Source: Polyangium jinanense (GTDB taxonomy: Bacteria; Myxococcota; Polyangia; Polyangiales; Polyangiaceae). Taken from it: a stretch of DNA of 64,000 nt. The stretch's first letter is position 1; each line of letters begins with the position of its first letter. The DNA lies in contig NZ_JAGTJJ010000027.1 of assembly GCF_028435365.1 (NCBI RefSeq), positions 98,168 through 162,167 of the forward strand, given 5' to 3'. Below the pieces are notes generated by a model, which saw nothing but the letters and a program-made list of their open reading frames with translations, did no database searches and was not told the DNA's origin. The position numbers and the translations under genes were made by a program. Positions 11,524 through 20,423 of this stretch are shown piece by piece.

Positions 11524-12753
11524 GTGTTGCTCGGGACAACCCATTTTTCCACTGGTGAAGGCGGGCGGCTGCGTGTCCTCGCCGTGACGCGGATTTTCCC
11601 CAATCGGGTGGAGCCGCTCGCGTGCCCATTCCAGCGCAGGCAGCTCGCCGCGCTGTCGCGCCTCGCGGACGTAAAGGTGCTCGGCGTCGTGCCCTGGGTG
11701 CCCGGCGCTTCGCTGATTGGCGATCGCGCCCGGGTCGGAAAGTTATGTCGCGTGCCCGCGGAGGACACGATCGACGGCCTGCCCGTCGTGCACCCGCGCG
11801 CGCCGTACCTGCCGCTCGCAGGTCCGTGGCTCTCCGGCGTGAACGGGCCGCTCTATCTCGCGGGCCTCGTCCCGCACCTCGCCGCGCTGCGCCGCCGCTT
11901 CGACGTCGTGCTCGGCGCGTTCCTCTTCCCCGACGCGTGGGCCGCGCAGCACCTCGCCCGCGCCCTCGGCCTGCCGTACGCCGTGAAGGCGCACGGCACC
12001 GACGTGAACGTGATCGCGCGCTGGCCGTCCGTGCGCGCGCTCGTGCACGCGACGCTGCGCCGCGCGGGCGCGGTGATCGGCGTGAGCCGTCCGATGCTCG
12101 ACGCCCTCGCCGCGCTCGGCGCGCCGCGCGATCGTGTGACGCTCGTCCCGAACGGCGTCGATCGCGCGCTCTTCCAGCCGCGAAGCCGCGCCGAGGCGCG
12201 CGCGGCGCTCGGGCTCGATCCGCGTTCGAAGGTGCTCGTCTACGTCGGAAGGCTCGAACAAGAGAAGGGCCTGCACGAGCTCTGCGATGCGCTCGCGTCG
12301 CTCGAAGCACGCGCCCCGAAGCAGTTCACGGTCGCGCTCGTGGGTGATGGCTCGATGCGCAAGACGCTCGAAGAGAAGCGCGACGCGGGCTTGCCCCTGC
12401 TCGTCGCCGGCGCGCGTCCGGCCGAGGAGGTCGCGCAGTTCCTCGCCGCCTCCGATGCGCTCGTGCTCCCGAGCTGGAACGAGGGCACGCCCAACGTCGT
12501 GCTCGAAGCGCTCGCCGCGGGCCGACCTGTCGTCGCGACGCGCGTGGGCGGCATCCCCGACGTCGTCTCGCACGAGCGCACGGGCCTGCTCGTGCCCGCG
12601 CGCGACGCGGCTGCGCTCGCGGCGGCGATCGAGCAAGCGACGAGCCGCGCGTGGGACGAGGATGAGCTCACGCGTGCTGCGCCGCCCGGCTGGGATCGAA
12701 GCGCGGAGACCCTGCTCGCGGCGCTCGAGCGCGCGAGGTCGGTGCACGCATGA
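11524..12753 (+). CDS. Family 4 glycosyltransferase (GT-B fold)
   Basis: 409 residues. The N-terminal acceptor domain begins RVLAVTRIFPN, as in family 4 enzymes that retain donor stereochemistry. The C-terminal nucleotide-sugar domain carries LVYVGRLEQEKG, the Glu-x7-Glu motif in NEGTPNVVLEAL, and GGIPDVV. It is probably cytosolic or peripheral to the inner membrane and takes part in the same glycan pathway as the neighbouring genes. The start is uncertain: GTG 11524 is the first usable codon, and no ATG lies near the conserved N-terminus. Its stop overlaps the next start by four bases (ATGA). Confidence 0.88.
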   Translation: MLLGTTHFSTGEGGRLRVLAVTRIFPNRVEPLACPFQRRQLAALSRLADVKVLGVVPWVPGASLIGDRARVGKLCRVPAEDTIDGLPVVHPRAPYLPLAGPWLSGVNGPLYLAGLVPHLAALRRRFDVVLGAFLFPDAWAAQHLARALGLPYAVKAHGTDVNVIARWPSVRALVHATLRRAGAVIGVSRPMLDALAALGAPRDRVTLVPNGVDRALFQPRSRAEARAALGLDPRSKVLVYVGRLEQEKGLHELCDALASLEARAPKQFTVALVGDGSMRKTLEEKRDAGLPLLVAGARPAEEVAQFLAASDALVLPSWNEGTPNVVLEALAAGRPVVATRVGGIPDVVSHERTGLLVPARDAAALAAAIEQATSRAWDEDELTRAAPPGWDRSAETLLAALERARSVHA

Positions 12754-14633
12754 AGCACGGGGCGAGCGCGGCGTCGGCCCTCGCGCTCCTCTTCCTCGCG
12801 ACCGCGGCGGCGGCCGGTGGGCCCCGCGTCGTCGTGGTGGACGACGGCGTGCGCGTGCGGCGCGAAGGGCCCGATCTCGATCGAGCGATCACGCGGGGGC
12901 ATGCGCTCGGCGGCGCGGATCGCCCGATCGAGCTCGCAGCGCTCCGCGGCGAGGTGGTCGCGATCCAGGTGTTCATCGAGGCCGGCGACACACCACTCGA
13001 CGCCGTCACCGTGGAGCTCGCGCCGCCGCGCGCGCCGGTCCGCGTCGATCGTTTCATCGAGTCCTACGTCGAGATCACCGCGCGATCCCGCAACGATCGC
13101 CACGCGGGTGAGTCGCTCGGCTGGACCCCTTCGTCACGACCTCCGGACGAGGACGTGCTCGGCGCCGTGCCCGACGCGCTCGTCCCCGTGGAGCACGCGC
13201 CTTCTTGGCTCCCCTACCCTCTGCGGATCCAACCTCGATCCCGCGGCGCGATCTGGATCGACGTCGAGGTCCCCACGAGCACACCACCCGGCCCCTACAC
13301 GACCGAACTCGTCGTGACCCACGCAGGCGGCGCTCTCTCGCGTTTGCCCGTGGTGCTCGACGTCGCGAGCGCCGAGCTCCCCTACCGCGCCACGAGCTTC
13401 CTCGCCTACTACGAGCCACGAAACCTCGTCCAGCGCATCGGCGCCCTCGAACCCGCCGAGAAACAACTCTTCCAGCTCCTGCATCGGCACCACGTCGACG
13501 CGCTCGGATCGATCCGCAGCGAGGCCGACCTCGAGCGTCTCCGCCCCGCGCTCACGGGTGCTTTGTACACGAACGAACACGGCTACACGGGCCCGGGAGA
13601 AGGCATCCCGAAGGCGGCCGTCACGCTCGGCGCCTACGGCACGCTCGGTGATCCGCATCCCGACAAACTCCGCGCGATCGAGGCCCTCGTCCCGAAGATC
13701 CCGGACGTGATCGAAGACATCTTCCTCTACGCGATCGACGAGCAGTGCGAGAGCCCGCGTGGCCCTACGTGGCGCTCGCTCCTCGCGCGCTCGCTCGCGC
13801 AGAAGCGCGTGCGCGTGGCGCACTCCTGCGCCGAGGATCCGCGCCACCAGAAGGTCGACCTCGTCCTCTTGCCGTCGCAGACCTTCCAGCAAGACGCGGC
13901 GCTCGGCACCCGCGATCAAGGCCGCGACGTGTGGGTCTACAACGGAAAACTCCCTCACTCGGGACCACTCATGCTCGACGCGCCCGCCACGAGCTTGCTC
14001 GCGGACGCCTGGATCGCGGCCACGCGGCCCACGGGCCGCTGGTTCCTCTGGGAGACCACGTTCTGGAACGACAGTAACCGCGGCGGCCGCGGCCCGATCG
14101 ATCCCTTCATCGTCGCCGAGACCTTCCACAACGACGACGGCGACAGCGCGCTCGGCGACGGCGTGCTCGTCTACCCGGGCAAACAGATGGGCCGCTTCGC
14201 GCACCACTCGGCCGGCTTCGACGGCGTCTTCCCTTCGATGCGGTTGAAGCTTTTGCGCCGTGGCATCCAGGACGCGGGTTACCTCGCGCTCGCGCGGAGC
14301 GCACATCCAGTCGAGGCCGATGCGATCACCACACGCCTGCTTCCTCGCGCGCTCGACGAGGTCGACCTCGACGAAGCCACGCCTTTTCCCACGGACGCCG
14401 CCGCATACACGGCCGCGCGCGAGGCACTCCGCGCGCTCATTCCTGAGGACGCGCGCCTCGATCGCCGCCAAACCGCGGCCGTCCTCGACGCGGGTCGCGC
14501 AGCGCGTCAAATGACGCAGAAGCCTCTGTTTCGCGGCAAAACCCGCCTCGTCGTGGCCTTCGCCACCCTCGCGTTCGTCGCCACTGCGCTCGCCGGGTGG
14601 CTCGTGCGACGCACAAGACGCCGTGCTTCGTGA
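12750..14633 (+). CDS. DUF4091 (glycoside hydrolase 123-like) exported, C-terminally anchored protein
   Basis: 627 residues with a signal peptide (ALALLFLATAAAAG), a beta-rich N-terminal half, and a C-terminal half typical of DUF4091, including WVYNGKLP, RWFLWETTFWND, GDGVLVYPG and SMRLKLLRRGIQDAGYL. DUF4091 proteins are related to GH123 N-acetylgalactosaminidases, so glycan cleavage is possible, but I cannot verify the active site. A final hydrophobic segment followed by Arg residues (LVRRTRRRAS) would anchor it in the membrane. Translational coupling to the GT4 gene (ATGA overlap) ties it to polysaccharide metabolism. Confidence 0.75.
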   Translation: MKHGASAASALALLFLATAAAAGGPRVVVVDDGVRVRREGPDLDRAITRGHALGGADRPIELAALRGEVVAIQVFIEAGDTPLDAVTVELAPPRAPVRVDRFIESYVEITARSRNDRHAGESLGWTPSSRPPDEDVLGAVPDALVPVEHAPSWLPYPLRIQPRSRGAIWIDVEVPTSTPPGPYTTELVVTHAGGALSRLPVVLDVASAELPYRATSFLAYYEPRNLVQRIGALEPAEKQLFQLLHRHHVDALGSIRSEADLERLRPALTGALYTNEHGYTGPGEGIPKAAVTLGAYGTLGDPHPDKLRAIEALVPKIPDVIEDIFLYAIDEQCESPRGPTWRSLLARSLAQKRVRVAHSCAEDPRHQKVDLVLLPSQTFQQDAALGTRDQGRDVWVYNGKLPHSGPLMLDAPATSLLADAWIAATRPTGRWFLWETTFWNDSNRGGRGPIDPFIVAETFHNDDGDSALGDGVLVYPGKQMGRFAHHSAGFDGVFPSMRLKLLRRGIQDAGYLALARSAHPVEADAITTRLLPRALDEVDLDEATPFPTDAAAYTAAREALRALIPEDARLDRRQTAAVLDAGRAARQMTQKPLFRGKTRLVVAFATLAFVATALAGWLVRRTRRRAS

Positions 14634-14672
14634 TCCGCGGACGGGCGGCCTGGGGTAAGCTCGCCCTCGCGA

Positions 14673-15491
14673 ATGCCCCCGAAGAAACCCCCGTCTGCGT
14701 CCTCGCCTCCGCCTTCCGACGTGGGGCTCCTCGAGGAGATCGGCGGCGGTTTTCTCAGCGCGGCGGCCACCGTCGGAGGCATGGGCCTGCTCGGCTACCA
14801 GATCCTCCGCAGGCTCGTCACCTTCCGCATCGATCGCGCCGAGACCCTCCGAAACCTCTACCGGATGGGCGTGAAATCGATCCCGATCGTGATCGTCACG
14901 GCGCTCTTCACAGGCGCGATCATGGTCATCCAGGCGGCTCCGCTCGTCGTGCGCCTCGGCGCGCAGGGCCTGCTCGGCTGGGGCGCGGGCTTCGGCATCC
15001 TGCGCGAGATCGCGCCGCTGCTCACCGCGCTCATGATCAACGGACGCGTCGGCGCGAACAACACCGCCGAGCTCGGCACCATGGTCGTCACCGAGCAGAT
15101 CGACGCGCTGCGCGTGCTCGCGATCGATCCCATCGCGTTCCTCATCGCGCCGCGCTTCGTCGCGATGGTGACCACGCTCTTCCTGTCCACGATCTTCGCC
15201 GACACGCTCGCGCTGCTCGGCGCCGCATACGGCGGCCTCGGCCTGCTCGGCGTCGAGCCGAAGACGTTTTACAACGGCCTCACGAGCGGCCTCCTCGGCT
15301 TGAGCGACGTCACGAGTGGCCTCATCAAGAGCATCGTCTTCGGCATCGTGATCGCGCTGTCGAGCTGCCAGTACGGGCTCGGCGTGAAGGGCGGCGCGCC
15401 GGGCGTCGGACGGGCCGTCAACGCGACCGTCGTGGCCTCGGCCGCGGGCATCTTCGTCCTCGACTACTTCGTCTCCTTCACGCTGGACTGA
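14673..15491 (+). CDS. mlaE: MlaE-family ABC permease (first of two)
   Basis: An inner-membrane permease of an MCE/Mla lipid transporter, which moves phospholipids between the membranes. It has 272 residues with five or six hydrophobic segments. The family core is visible as GAIMVIQAA, REIAPLLTALMINGRVGANNTAELGTM and TEQIDALRVLAIDPIAFLIAPR, the coupling region that meets the ATPase. It is followed after 5 bp by a second, divergent MlaE gene, so the transporter may use a heterodimeric membrane pair instead of the usual homodimer (inference). Confidence 0.92.
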   Translation: MPPKKPPSASSPPPSDVGLLEEIGGGFLSAAATVGGMGLLGYQILRRLVTFRIDRAETLRNLYRMGVKSIPIVIVTALFTGAIMVIQAAPLVVRLGAQGLLGWGAGFGILREIAPLLTALMINGRVGANNTAELGTMVVTEQIDALRVLAIDPIAFLIAPRFVAMVTTLFLSTIFADTLALLGAAYGGLGLLGVEPKTFYNGLTSGLLGLSDVTSGLIKSIVFGIVIALSSCQYGLGVKGGAPGVGRAVNATVVASAAGIFVLDYFVSFTLD

Positions 15492-15496
15492 GGCAC

Positions 15497-16348
15497 GTGA
15501 GCGCGGCGAAGACCCACGACGAACCCGCGCCGCCGAGTGGCATCGATCAGGCCGCCGAAGCGCCGGACACGTCGATCGCCGCCGTGGTCGGCGCGCAGGC
15601 GATCCACTTCGTGGGCATGGGCCTCGAGATCGCCTCCGTGTTCATCCGGACGCTCTACTACTGCGTCCGCGGCCGTCCGGACTTCGGCGCCGTCGTGCGG
15701 CAGATGTTCGAGATCGGCAACCGCTCGGTCGTCTTCTTGACCGTGGTGATGGGCTTCATCGGAATGATCCTGGTCCTCCAGGGCGGCCTTCAGGTGAAGC
15801 GCATCCTGCCCGAGTTCAGCATGGTCGGCGCCTCGTACCTGGAGCTGCTCGTCCGTGATCTCGCGGCCACGATCAGCGCGCTCATGCTGGCCACGCGCGT
15901 CGGCGCGGGCATCGCGGCCGAGATCGGCTCGATGGTCGTCACCGAGCAGGTCGACGCGCTGCGCATGTGCGCGGCCGACCCGATCGACTACCTCATCAAG
16001 CCGCGGTTCCTCGCGAGCCTCGTCATGACCATCTGCCTCGTCATCTGGGCGGCGGGCGTGGCGATGCTGACGGGCATGCTCACCGCGTACATGATGTTCG
16101 ATGTCAACCCGAGGACGTTCTTCAACCTGCACCTCGTCGACACGGGCGACCTCGTCGTGGGCCTGGCGAAGTGCCTGGCCTACGGCGCCGCGATCCCGGT
16201 CGTCGCGGGCCACTCGGGGCTCACCACGCACGGCGGCAGCGAGGGCGTCGGCTGGGCGACCACGCGGGCCGTGGTGAACGCCTCGCTCGCGGTGATCGTG
16301 CTCGATTTGATCCTCTCCGCGGCTGGCTACGTGCTCCTCGGTCCCTAA
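15497..16348 (+). CDS. mlaE: MlaE-family ABC permease (second of two)
   Basis: 283 residues. GTG 15497 is chosen because GAGG lies just upstream and it follows the first permease stop by five bases. The N-terminus has a longer polar extension than its neighbour. The MlaE core is recognisable: GMILVLQGG, LMLATRVGAGIAAEIGSMVVTEQVDALRMCAADPIDYLIKPR. It shares the TEQ-DALR coupling region with the first permease but differs elsewhere, consistent with an old duplication. mutM follows within 17 bp on the same strand. Confidence 0.92.
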   Translation: MSAAKTHDEPAPPSGIDQAAEAPDTSIAAVVGAQAIHFVGMGLEIASVFIRTLYYCVRGRPDFGAVVRQMFEIGNRSVVFLTVVMGFIGMILVLQGGLQVKRILPEFSMVGASYLELLVRDLAATISALMLATRVGAGIAAEIGSMVVTEQVDALRMCAADPIDYLIKPRFLASLVMTICLVIWAAGVAMLTGMLTAYMMFDVNPRTFFNLHLVDTGDLVVGLAKCLAYGAAIPVVAGHSGLTTHGGSEGVGWATTRAVVNASLAVIVLDLILSAAGYVLLGP

Positions 16349-16365
16349 GTTCGTTCCGACGAACC

Positions 16366-17208
16366 ATGCCCGAGCTGCCCGAGGTCGAGCACCAGGCGCG
16401 CGCGCTCCGCCGGATCCTCGAAGGTGCGCGCATCGAGCGCGCCGAGGCCGACGCGACGCCCGTTCTGAAAGGAAAAACCACGCCGGCCACGTTCGCGGAG
16501 GCCCTCGCGGGTCGCTCGCTCGAACGGATCGAGCGCGTGGGCAAGCAGCTTTTGCTCTCGTTCGACGCGGGAACGGGCCTCGCCTGCCACCTCGGCATGA
16601 CGGGCAAGTGGCGCTCTCGCGTGGGCGACGAACCTCCGCGCCACGGCCGCGCGCGCCTCTTTTTGCACGACGGCTGCGTGCTCGACTACGTCGACATGCG
16701 GATGCTCGGACGGCTGGAGATCGTGCCCCGCGATGCGTTCGCGAGGATCGTCTCGTCCCTCGGCCCCGATCCGCTGCGCGACGGCCTCGACGCGTCTCGC
16801 CTCGCTGCGCGAATCGCCGGTACGCCGCGACCGATCAAGAACGTCCTGCTCGATCAGACCGTCCTCGCCGGGCTCGGCAACATCCATGCGACCGAGGCCC
16901 TCTTCCGCGCCCGCGTGCATCCTTCCCGCGCGGCCGACTCGCTCACGCCTGCCGAAGTCGAAGCGCTCGCCGACGGCATCCTCGCGACGATCACGCACGC
17001 GCTCGCTGCGCACGAACGCGACGACGAGATCGTCTACCTCTCGGATCGGACCGACGCGCCGAACCCGTTCCTCGTCTACGGCCGCGCCTCCGAACCTTGT
17101 CCACGCTGCGGCACTCCGATCCGCACCCTCACGATCGCCGGCCGCACGAGCCCCTTCTGCCCGCGCTGCCAGCGCCTCATTCAATCGGGCCCTCGGCGCG
17201 GCCGTTGA
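16366..17208 (+). CDS. mutM: Formamidopyrimidine-DNA glycosylase
   Basis: Removes oxidised purines such as 8-oxoguanine and nicks the abasic site. The 280-residue protein has the catalytic N-terminus PELPEVEH (Pro as nucleophile after Met removal, then Glu), the conserved GKQLLL lysine, the helix-two-turn-helix region KNVLLDQTVLAGLGNIHA, and a C-terminal zinc finger of CPRCG and CPRCQ. It sits among the lipid-transport genes, probably riding in their transcript. Its 3' end overlaps the oppositely oriented mlaF gene by 32 bp. Confidence 0.95.
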   Translation: MPELPEVEHQARALRRILEGARIERAEADATPVLKGKTTPATFAEALAGRSLERIERVGKQLLLSFDAGTGLACHLGMTGKWRSRVGDEPPRHGRARLFLHDGCVLDYVDMRMLGRLEIVPRDAFARIVSSLGPDPLRDGLDASRLAARIAGTPRPIKNVLLDQTVLAGLGNIHATEALFRARVHPSRAADSLTPAEVEALADGILATITHALAAHERDDEIVYLSDRTDAPNPFLVYGRASEPCPRCGTPIRTLTIAGRTSPFCPRCQRLIQSGPRRGR

Positions 17209-17917
17209 TGAACTGCTGGATGATCGCGTCGCTCGAGGCCTTGAAGTCGTCCGGGGTCCCGATGAGACGGACAAACCCCTTGTAGAGCATCACGATCCGA
17301 TCGGCGATCGAGAAGATGCTCACGAGGTCGTGGCTCACGACGATGCTCGTCACGCCGAGCGTGTCGCTGAGCTCGCGGATGAGTTTGTCCACGCGCCGCG
17401 CGCTCACCGGATCGAGGCTCGTCGTCGGCTCGTCGAAGAGCACGTAACGCGGATCGAGCGTGAGCGCGCGCGCGATGGCCACGCGCTTGCGCATGCCGTC
17501 GCCGAGCTCGGGCGGGAAGCGGTCGGCGAACTCGCGCATGTGCACCTGATCGAGCCGCTTTCGCGCCTCGGCGAGCGCCTCCTTCGGCTTCAGGCCTTTG
17601 TGCTTGCGCAGCGGCAGCGCCACGTTCTCCGCGCAGGTCATCGAATCGAAGAGCGTCGAGTGCTGGAAGACCATCGCGCACTTCATCCGCACCGGGTACA
17701 TCTGCTCCTCGTCGAAGCGGCTGATCTCCTCGCCGTCGAGCCAGATCTCGCCCGCGTCCGGGTAGAGCAGGCCCACGAGGTGCTTGATGAGCACGCTCTT
17801 GCCCACGCCCGATTGACCGATGATGAAAAAAACCTCCCCGTCTTGAACGTCGAAGCTGACGTCCTCGATGACCTTCTTCGTTCCGAAGGATTTGGCGAGG
17901 TTGCGGAAGGAAATCAT
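17177..17917 (-). CDS. mlaF: MlaF-like ABC transporter ATPase
   Basis: The nucleotide-binding subunit for the MCE lipid transporter. The 246 residues contain Walker A GQSGVGKS, Walker B YVLFDEPT, switch VVSHD and Q-loop VFQHS. The signature motif reads LGDGM instead of the usual LSGGM/LSGGQ, an unusual change in the ATP-sandwich contact. It is transcribed away from mlaD across a 71-bp gap and towards mutM, so the transporter is split over both strands. No MlaA, MlaB or MlaC homologue is visible nearby. Confidence 0.92.
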   Translation of the reverse strand: MISFRNLAKSFGTKKVIEDVSFDVQDGEVFFIIGQSGVGKSVLIKHLVGLLYPDAGEIWLDGEEISRFDEEQMYPVRMKCAMVFQHSTLFDSMTCAENVALPLRKHKGLKPKEALAEARKRLDQVHMREFADRFPPELGDGMRKRVAIARALTLDPRYVLFDEPTTSLDPVSARRVDKLIRELSDTLGVTSIVVSHDLVSIFSIADRIVMLYKGFVRLIGTPDDFKASSDAIIQQFINGRAEGPIE

Positions 17918-17988
17918 GACGCAGTGAGCCGCGTGCTCGAAGCTACGCGGGTCTGGGTTTGCCGCTGAACATCGTGCATAGTGGACGC

Positions 17989-19014
17989 ATGGCGAGCCCG
18001 CGTTCGATCGAGGTCAAGGTCGGCATTCTGATCCTGACGGCCACCGTGCTCCTCGCGGTGTTCATCCTCGTCATGGGCGGCATCAACTTCCAGCCCACGT
18101 ATGGCCTCTTCGTCGACTTCGACAACCCCGGCGGCCTGCAAAGCGGTGCACCTGTAAAGATCGCCGGAGTCAAAGTAGGAAAAATCACCGAAATACAGTT
18201 CCGGGGTGGAGAGGTGCCGGGCGGCGGGGGCAAACGCGATCCGCTCGTGCGGGTGAAGGTCGAGCTCGAGAAGCGGTATCAGCCGAGCGTGCGTGACAAC
18301 GCGGTCTTTTACGTGACCTCGTCGAGCGTGCTCGGCGAGCAGTTCCTCGCGCTCGATCCGGGCTCGGGCGATCGTCCCGTACTCGCGGAGAACGCGATCG
18401 TGCGAGGCCTCGATCCGCCGCGCCTCGACATGCTGATCGCGAAGGCGTACGACCTGCTCGACACGACGGTCAACGCGCTCTCGGGCAACAAGGACGAGAT
18501 CGGCACCGCGCTGAACGGCCTCTCGCGCACGCTGAAGGGCACCGGAGATTTCTTCGAGAAGAACGGCGACCGGCTCGATCGCATCGCGGCGAACGTCGAG
18601 CAGATCACGGTGGACACGCAGGACACCGTGCGCGAGGCGAAGCAGAAGTACGTCGAGAACCCGCAGATCGATCGCATCCTCGCGAACGTGGACAAGACGA
18701 CGGGCGCGCTCGCAGAGGACGCGCCGCCCCTGCTCGCGGACGCAAAGGCCACGCTCGCCAACGTCAAGCGCGTGAGCGAGACCGTCGGCGGCGAGAACGA
18801 GCAGGCGAAGATCCGGCAGGCGATCGGCGACCTCGCCGAGATCGCGAAGAACACGAAGGGCATCACCCAGGACGCGCAGACGATCGCCTCGAGCGTGCGG
18901 CGCGGCAAGGGCACGGTGGGCGCGCTCGTGATGGACGAGCAACTCTACGACGACCTCCAGGAGCTCGTGCGCGACCTCAAGCACAACCCCTGGAAGTTCT
19001 TCTGGCGCGAGTAA
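17989..19014 (+). CDS. mlaD: MlaD/MCE-domain lipid-transfer protein
   Basis: 341 residues. One N-terminal membrane helix (VGILILTATVLLAVFILVMG) precedes a single MCE domain (about residues 35-140, with NPGGLQSGAPVKIAGVKVG and VLGEQFLALDPG). A long helical C-terminus follows, unlike the short tail of E. coli MlaD and closer to MCE proteins that form a periplasm-spanning needle. ATG 17989 is preferred because it directly precedes the helix and follows GTGGA. It partners the two MlaE permeases and MlaF. Confidence 0.92.
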   Translation: MASPRSIEVKVGILILTATVLLAVFILVMGGINFQPTYGLFVDFDNPGGLQSGAPVKIAGVKVGKITEIQFRGGEVPGGGGKRDPLVRVKVELEKRYQPSVRDNAVFYVTSSSVLGEQFLALDPGSGDRPVLAENAIVRGLDPPRLDMLIAKAYDLLDTTVNALSGNKDEIGTALNGLSRTLKGTGDFFEKNGDRLDRIAANVEQITVDTQDTVREAKQKYVENPQIDRILANVDKTTGALAEDAPPLLADAKATLANVKRVSETVGGENEQAKIRQAIGDLAEIAKNTKGITQDAQTIASSVRRGKGTVGALVMDEQLYDDLQELVRDLKHNPWKFFWRE

Positions 19015-19023
19015 GCTCGCGCC
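19004..19023. terminator. Hairpin across the mlaD stop codon
   Basis: A perfect 8-bp stem, GGCGCGAG with CTCGCGCC, closes over the tetraloop TAAG that contains the mlaD stop. It lies between convergent mlaD and the biotin-carrier gene, where a bidirectional terminator would be expected. There is no T-tract. Confidence 0.45.
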
Positions 19024-19040
19024 GCCTCAGCTCACGCGAA

Positions 19041-19256
19041 TCACTCGAACTCGAAGAGGGCCTCGCCTTCCTTCACGGCCTTGCCCTCCTCCGTGAGGAT
19101 CTTCGAGATCGTGCCCTCGTCCTCGGCCTCGACGGGCATCTCCATCTTCATGGACTCGAGGATCGCGACGGTCGTCCCTTCCTCGATCCTGTCGCCGACC
19201 TTGACCTCGATCTTCCACACGTTGCCCGTGATATGCGCCTTGATGACCTTTGCCAT
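19041..19256 (-). CDS. Small biotin carrier (biotinyl/lipoyl domain) protein
   Basis: A 71-residue single-domain biotinyl carrier. The biotinylation site is ESMKME with Lys37 the expected acceptor, and the flanking strands (GNVWKIEVKVGD and EGTISKILTEEGKAVKEGEALFEF, given as two parts) match the biotinyl domain of acyl-CoA carboxylases. It would shuttle CO2 between a biotin carboxylase and a carboxyltransferase, neither of which is nearby, so it is an orphan subunit whose partners must lie elsewhere. Confidence 0.9.
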   Translation of the reverse strand: MAKVIKAHITGNVWKIEVKVGDRIEEGTTVAILESMKMEMPVEAEDEGTISKILTEEGKAVKEGEALFEFE

Positions 19257-19627
19257 GGGGCCGCGACGCTAGCGGAGGTCCGTCTCGATGGGAAGCGTGG
19301 ACGAACCGGTCCTCGGGTGCGCCCCGCGTCCGGGGCCGCGGCTGATCCCGGAAACGGCGCGGTCGTCAAGCGGGAAAACGCAGATTGGGGCCCTCGGGCA
19401 CGGAGTTCACCCGTCTTCCGGGACGAAATCCCGAAGCGGGGTGACCCCTCGGGAAAAGAATCGACTCCACCCAATTGACAGGCATCTTGGGGAGTTGATA
19501 CCGACAGGCGCCGCGGTACTCTCACATTGGCGGGTGTCCTCGGAAAGGTGCGGTCGTGCTGTGGAAGCACGGCGGTCCTCCCCCGGGGCGAACGGCGAGC
19601 GCGCTGCTTTCGAAGGAGCCACGACGC
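19257..19627 (+). other. Intergenic region upstream of the coiled-coil gene
   Basis: A 371-bp gap between divergent genes with no convincing coding frame. It contains the candidate promoter listed separately and a short stretch of inverted GC words (TTCCGGGA / TCCCGAAG region, 19417-19438). Confidence 0.5.
19475..19502 (+). promoter_or_regulatory. Candidate sigma-70-type promoter
   Basis: A perfect -35 hexamer, TTGACA, at 19475-19480 is followed after 16 bp by GATACC at 19497-19502, a weak -10. It points to the coiled-coil gene that starts at 19628. A second TTGATA at 19495-19500 might serve an alternative start further down. Confidence 0.35.
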
Positions 19628-20380
19628 ATGTCCGAACAGAAGGAAAGCTCGGTCCTGTTCTCCCTCAAGGAGCTCATGAACCTCGAGGAGGACCGAATCA
19701 AGCAGGAGGAGGATGCGAAGGCCGCCGCTGCGGCCGCCGCAGAACGAGCCCGGCTCGACGAGGAACGCCGGAAGCGCGACGAAGAAGAAGCGCGCATCCG
19801 GGCCGAGGACGAGCGCAGGGCCCTGGAAGAGCGCAAGGCCCGTGAAGAGGCCGCGCGTCTCGAAGCGATCCGTCAGGCCGAGGTCGAGAAGGCCCGCGTC
19901 GAGGCCGAGCAGAGGGCCCGCCTCGAGGCGATGAACGCGCAGCAGCAGCACGAGCGCAAGCTCGCCGAGCTGCAGCACGACGAGTCGAAGAAGAAGCTGC
20001 GCAAGACGCTCTACGGCGTGGTCGCGGCGGTCGTCGTTCTCGGCGGCGCGACGGCCGGTATCATCATCAACCAGAGCCAAAAGGCCGAGCAGGAGCGCCA
20101 GGCCCTCGCCGATCAGGCGCGGCAGGCCGAGGAAGAGCGCAAGAAGGCCGAGCAGCAGGCGAAGGAGCAGCAGCAGAAGATCGACAGCCTGCTCAGCCAA
20201 TTGACGAGCGCGAAGGACGAGGCGACGCGTCTCGCCCTGCAGAAGCAGCTCGACGAAGAGAAGGCGAAGCAGGACGCGGCCAAGAAGGGCGGCGGTGGTG
20301 GTGGTCGTCCGGCAGCGGGCGGCGGCGCGGCCAAGCCCTGCAACTGCGCGCCCGGCGATCCGCTCTGCAGCTGCCTCTGA
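19628..20380 (+). CDS. Charged coiled-coil single-pass membrane protein
   Basis: 250 residues: about 125 residues of Glu/Lys/Arg/Ala-rich helix, one membrane segment (residues 129-147, GVVAAVVVLGGATAGIII), a second charged coiled coil, a Gly-rich linker and a cysteine-rich end CNCAPGDPLCSCL. The layout recalls TolA-like spacer proteins, but no TolA domain is recognisable. ATG 19628 has AAGGAG upstream. The terminal cysteines could form disulphides or bind metal in the periplasm (inference). Confidence 0.7.
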   Translation: MSEQKESSVLFSLKELMNLEEDRIKQEEDAKAAAAAAAERARLDEERRKRDEEEARIRAEDERRALEERKAREEAARLEAIRQAEVEKARVEAEQRARLEAMNAQQQHERKLAELQHDESKKKLRKTLYGVVAAVVVLGGATAGIIINQSQKAEQERQALADQARQAEEERKKAEQQAKEQQQKIDSLLSQLTSAKDEATRLALQKQLDEEKAKQDAAKKGGGGGGRPAAGGGAAKPCNCAPGDPLCSCL

Positions 20381-20389
20381 GAACAGCGA

Positions 20390-20423
20390 GCGGCCCGCAC
20401 AATCCCAACGCGGGCCGCCGTTT
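20390..20423 (+). terminator. Probable intrinsic terminator after the coiled-coil gene
   Basis: A perfect 9-bp stem, GCGGCCCGC (20390-20398) with GCGGGCCGC (20410-20418), closes over an 11-nt loop and is followed by CGTTTGC. It begins 10 bp after the stop codon. Confidence 0.65.
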
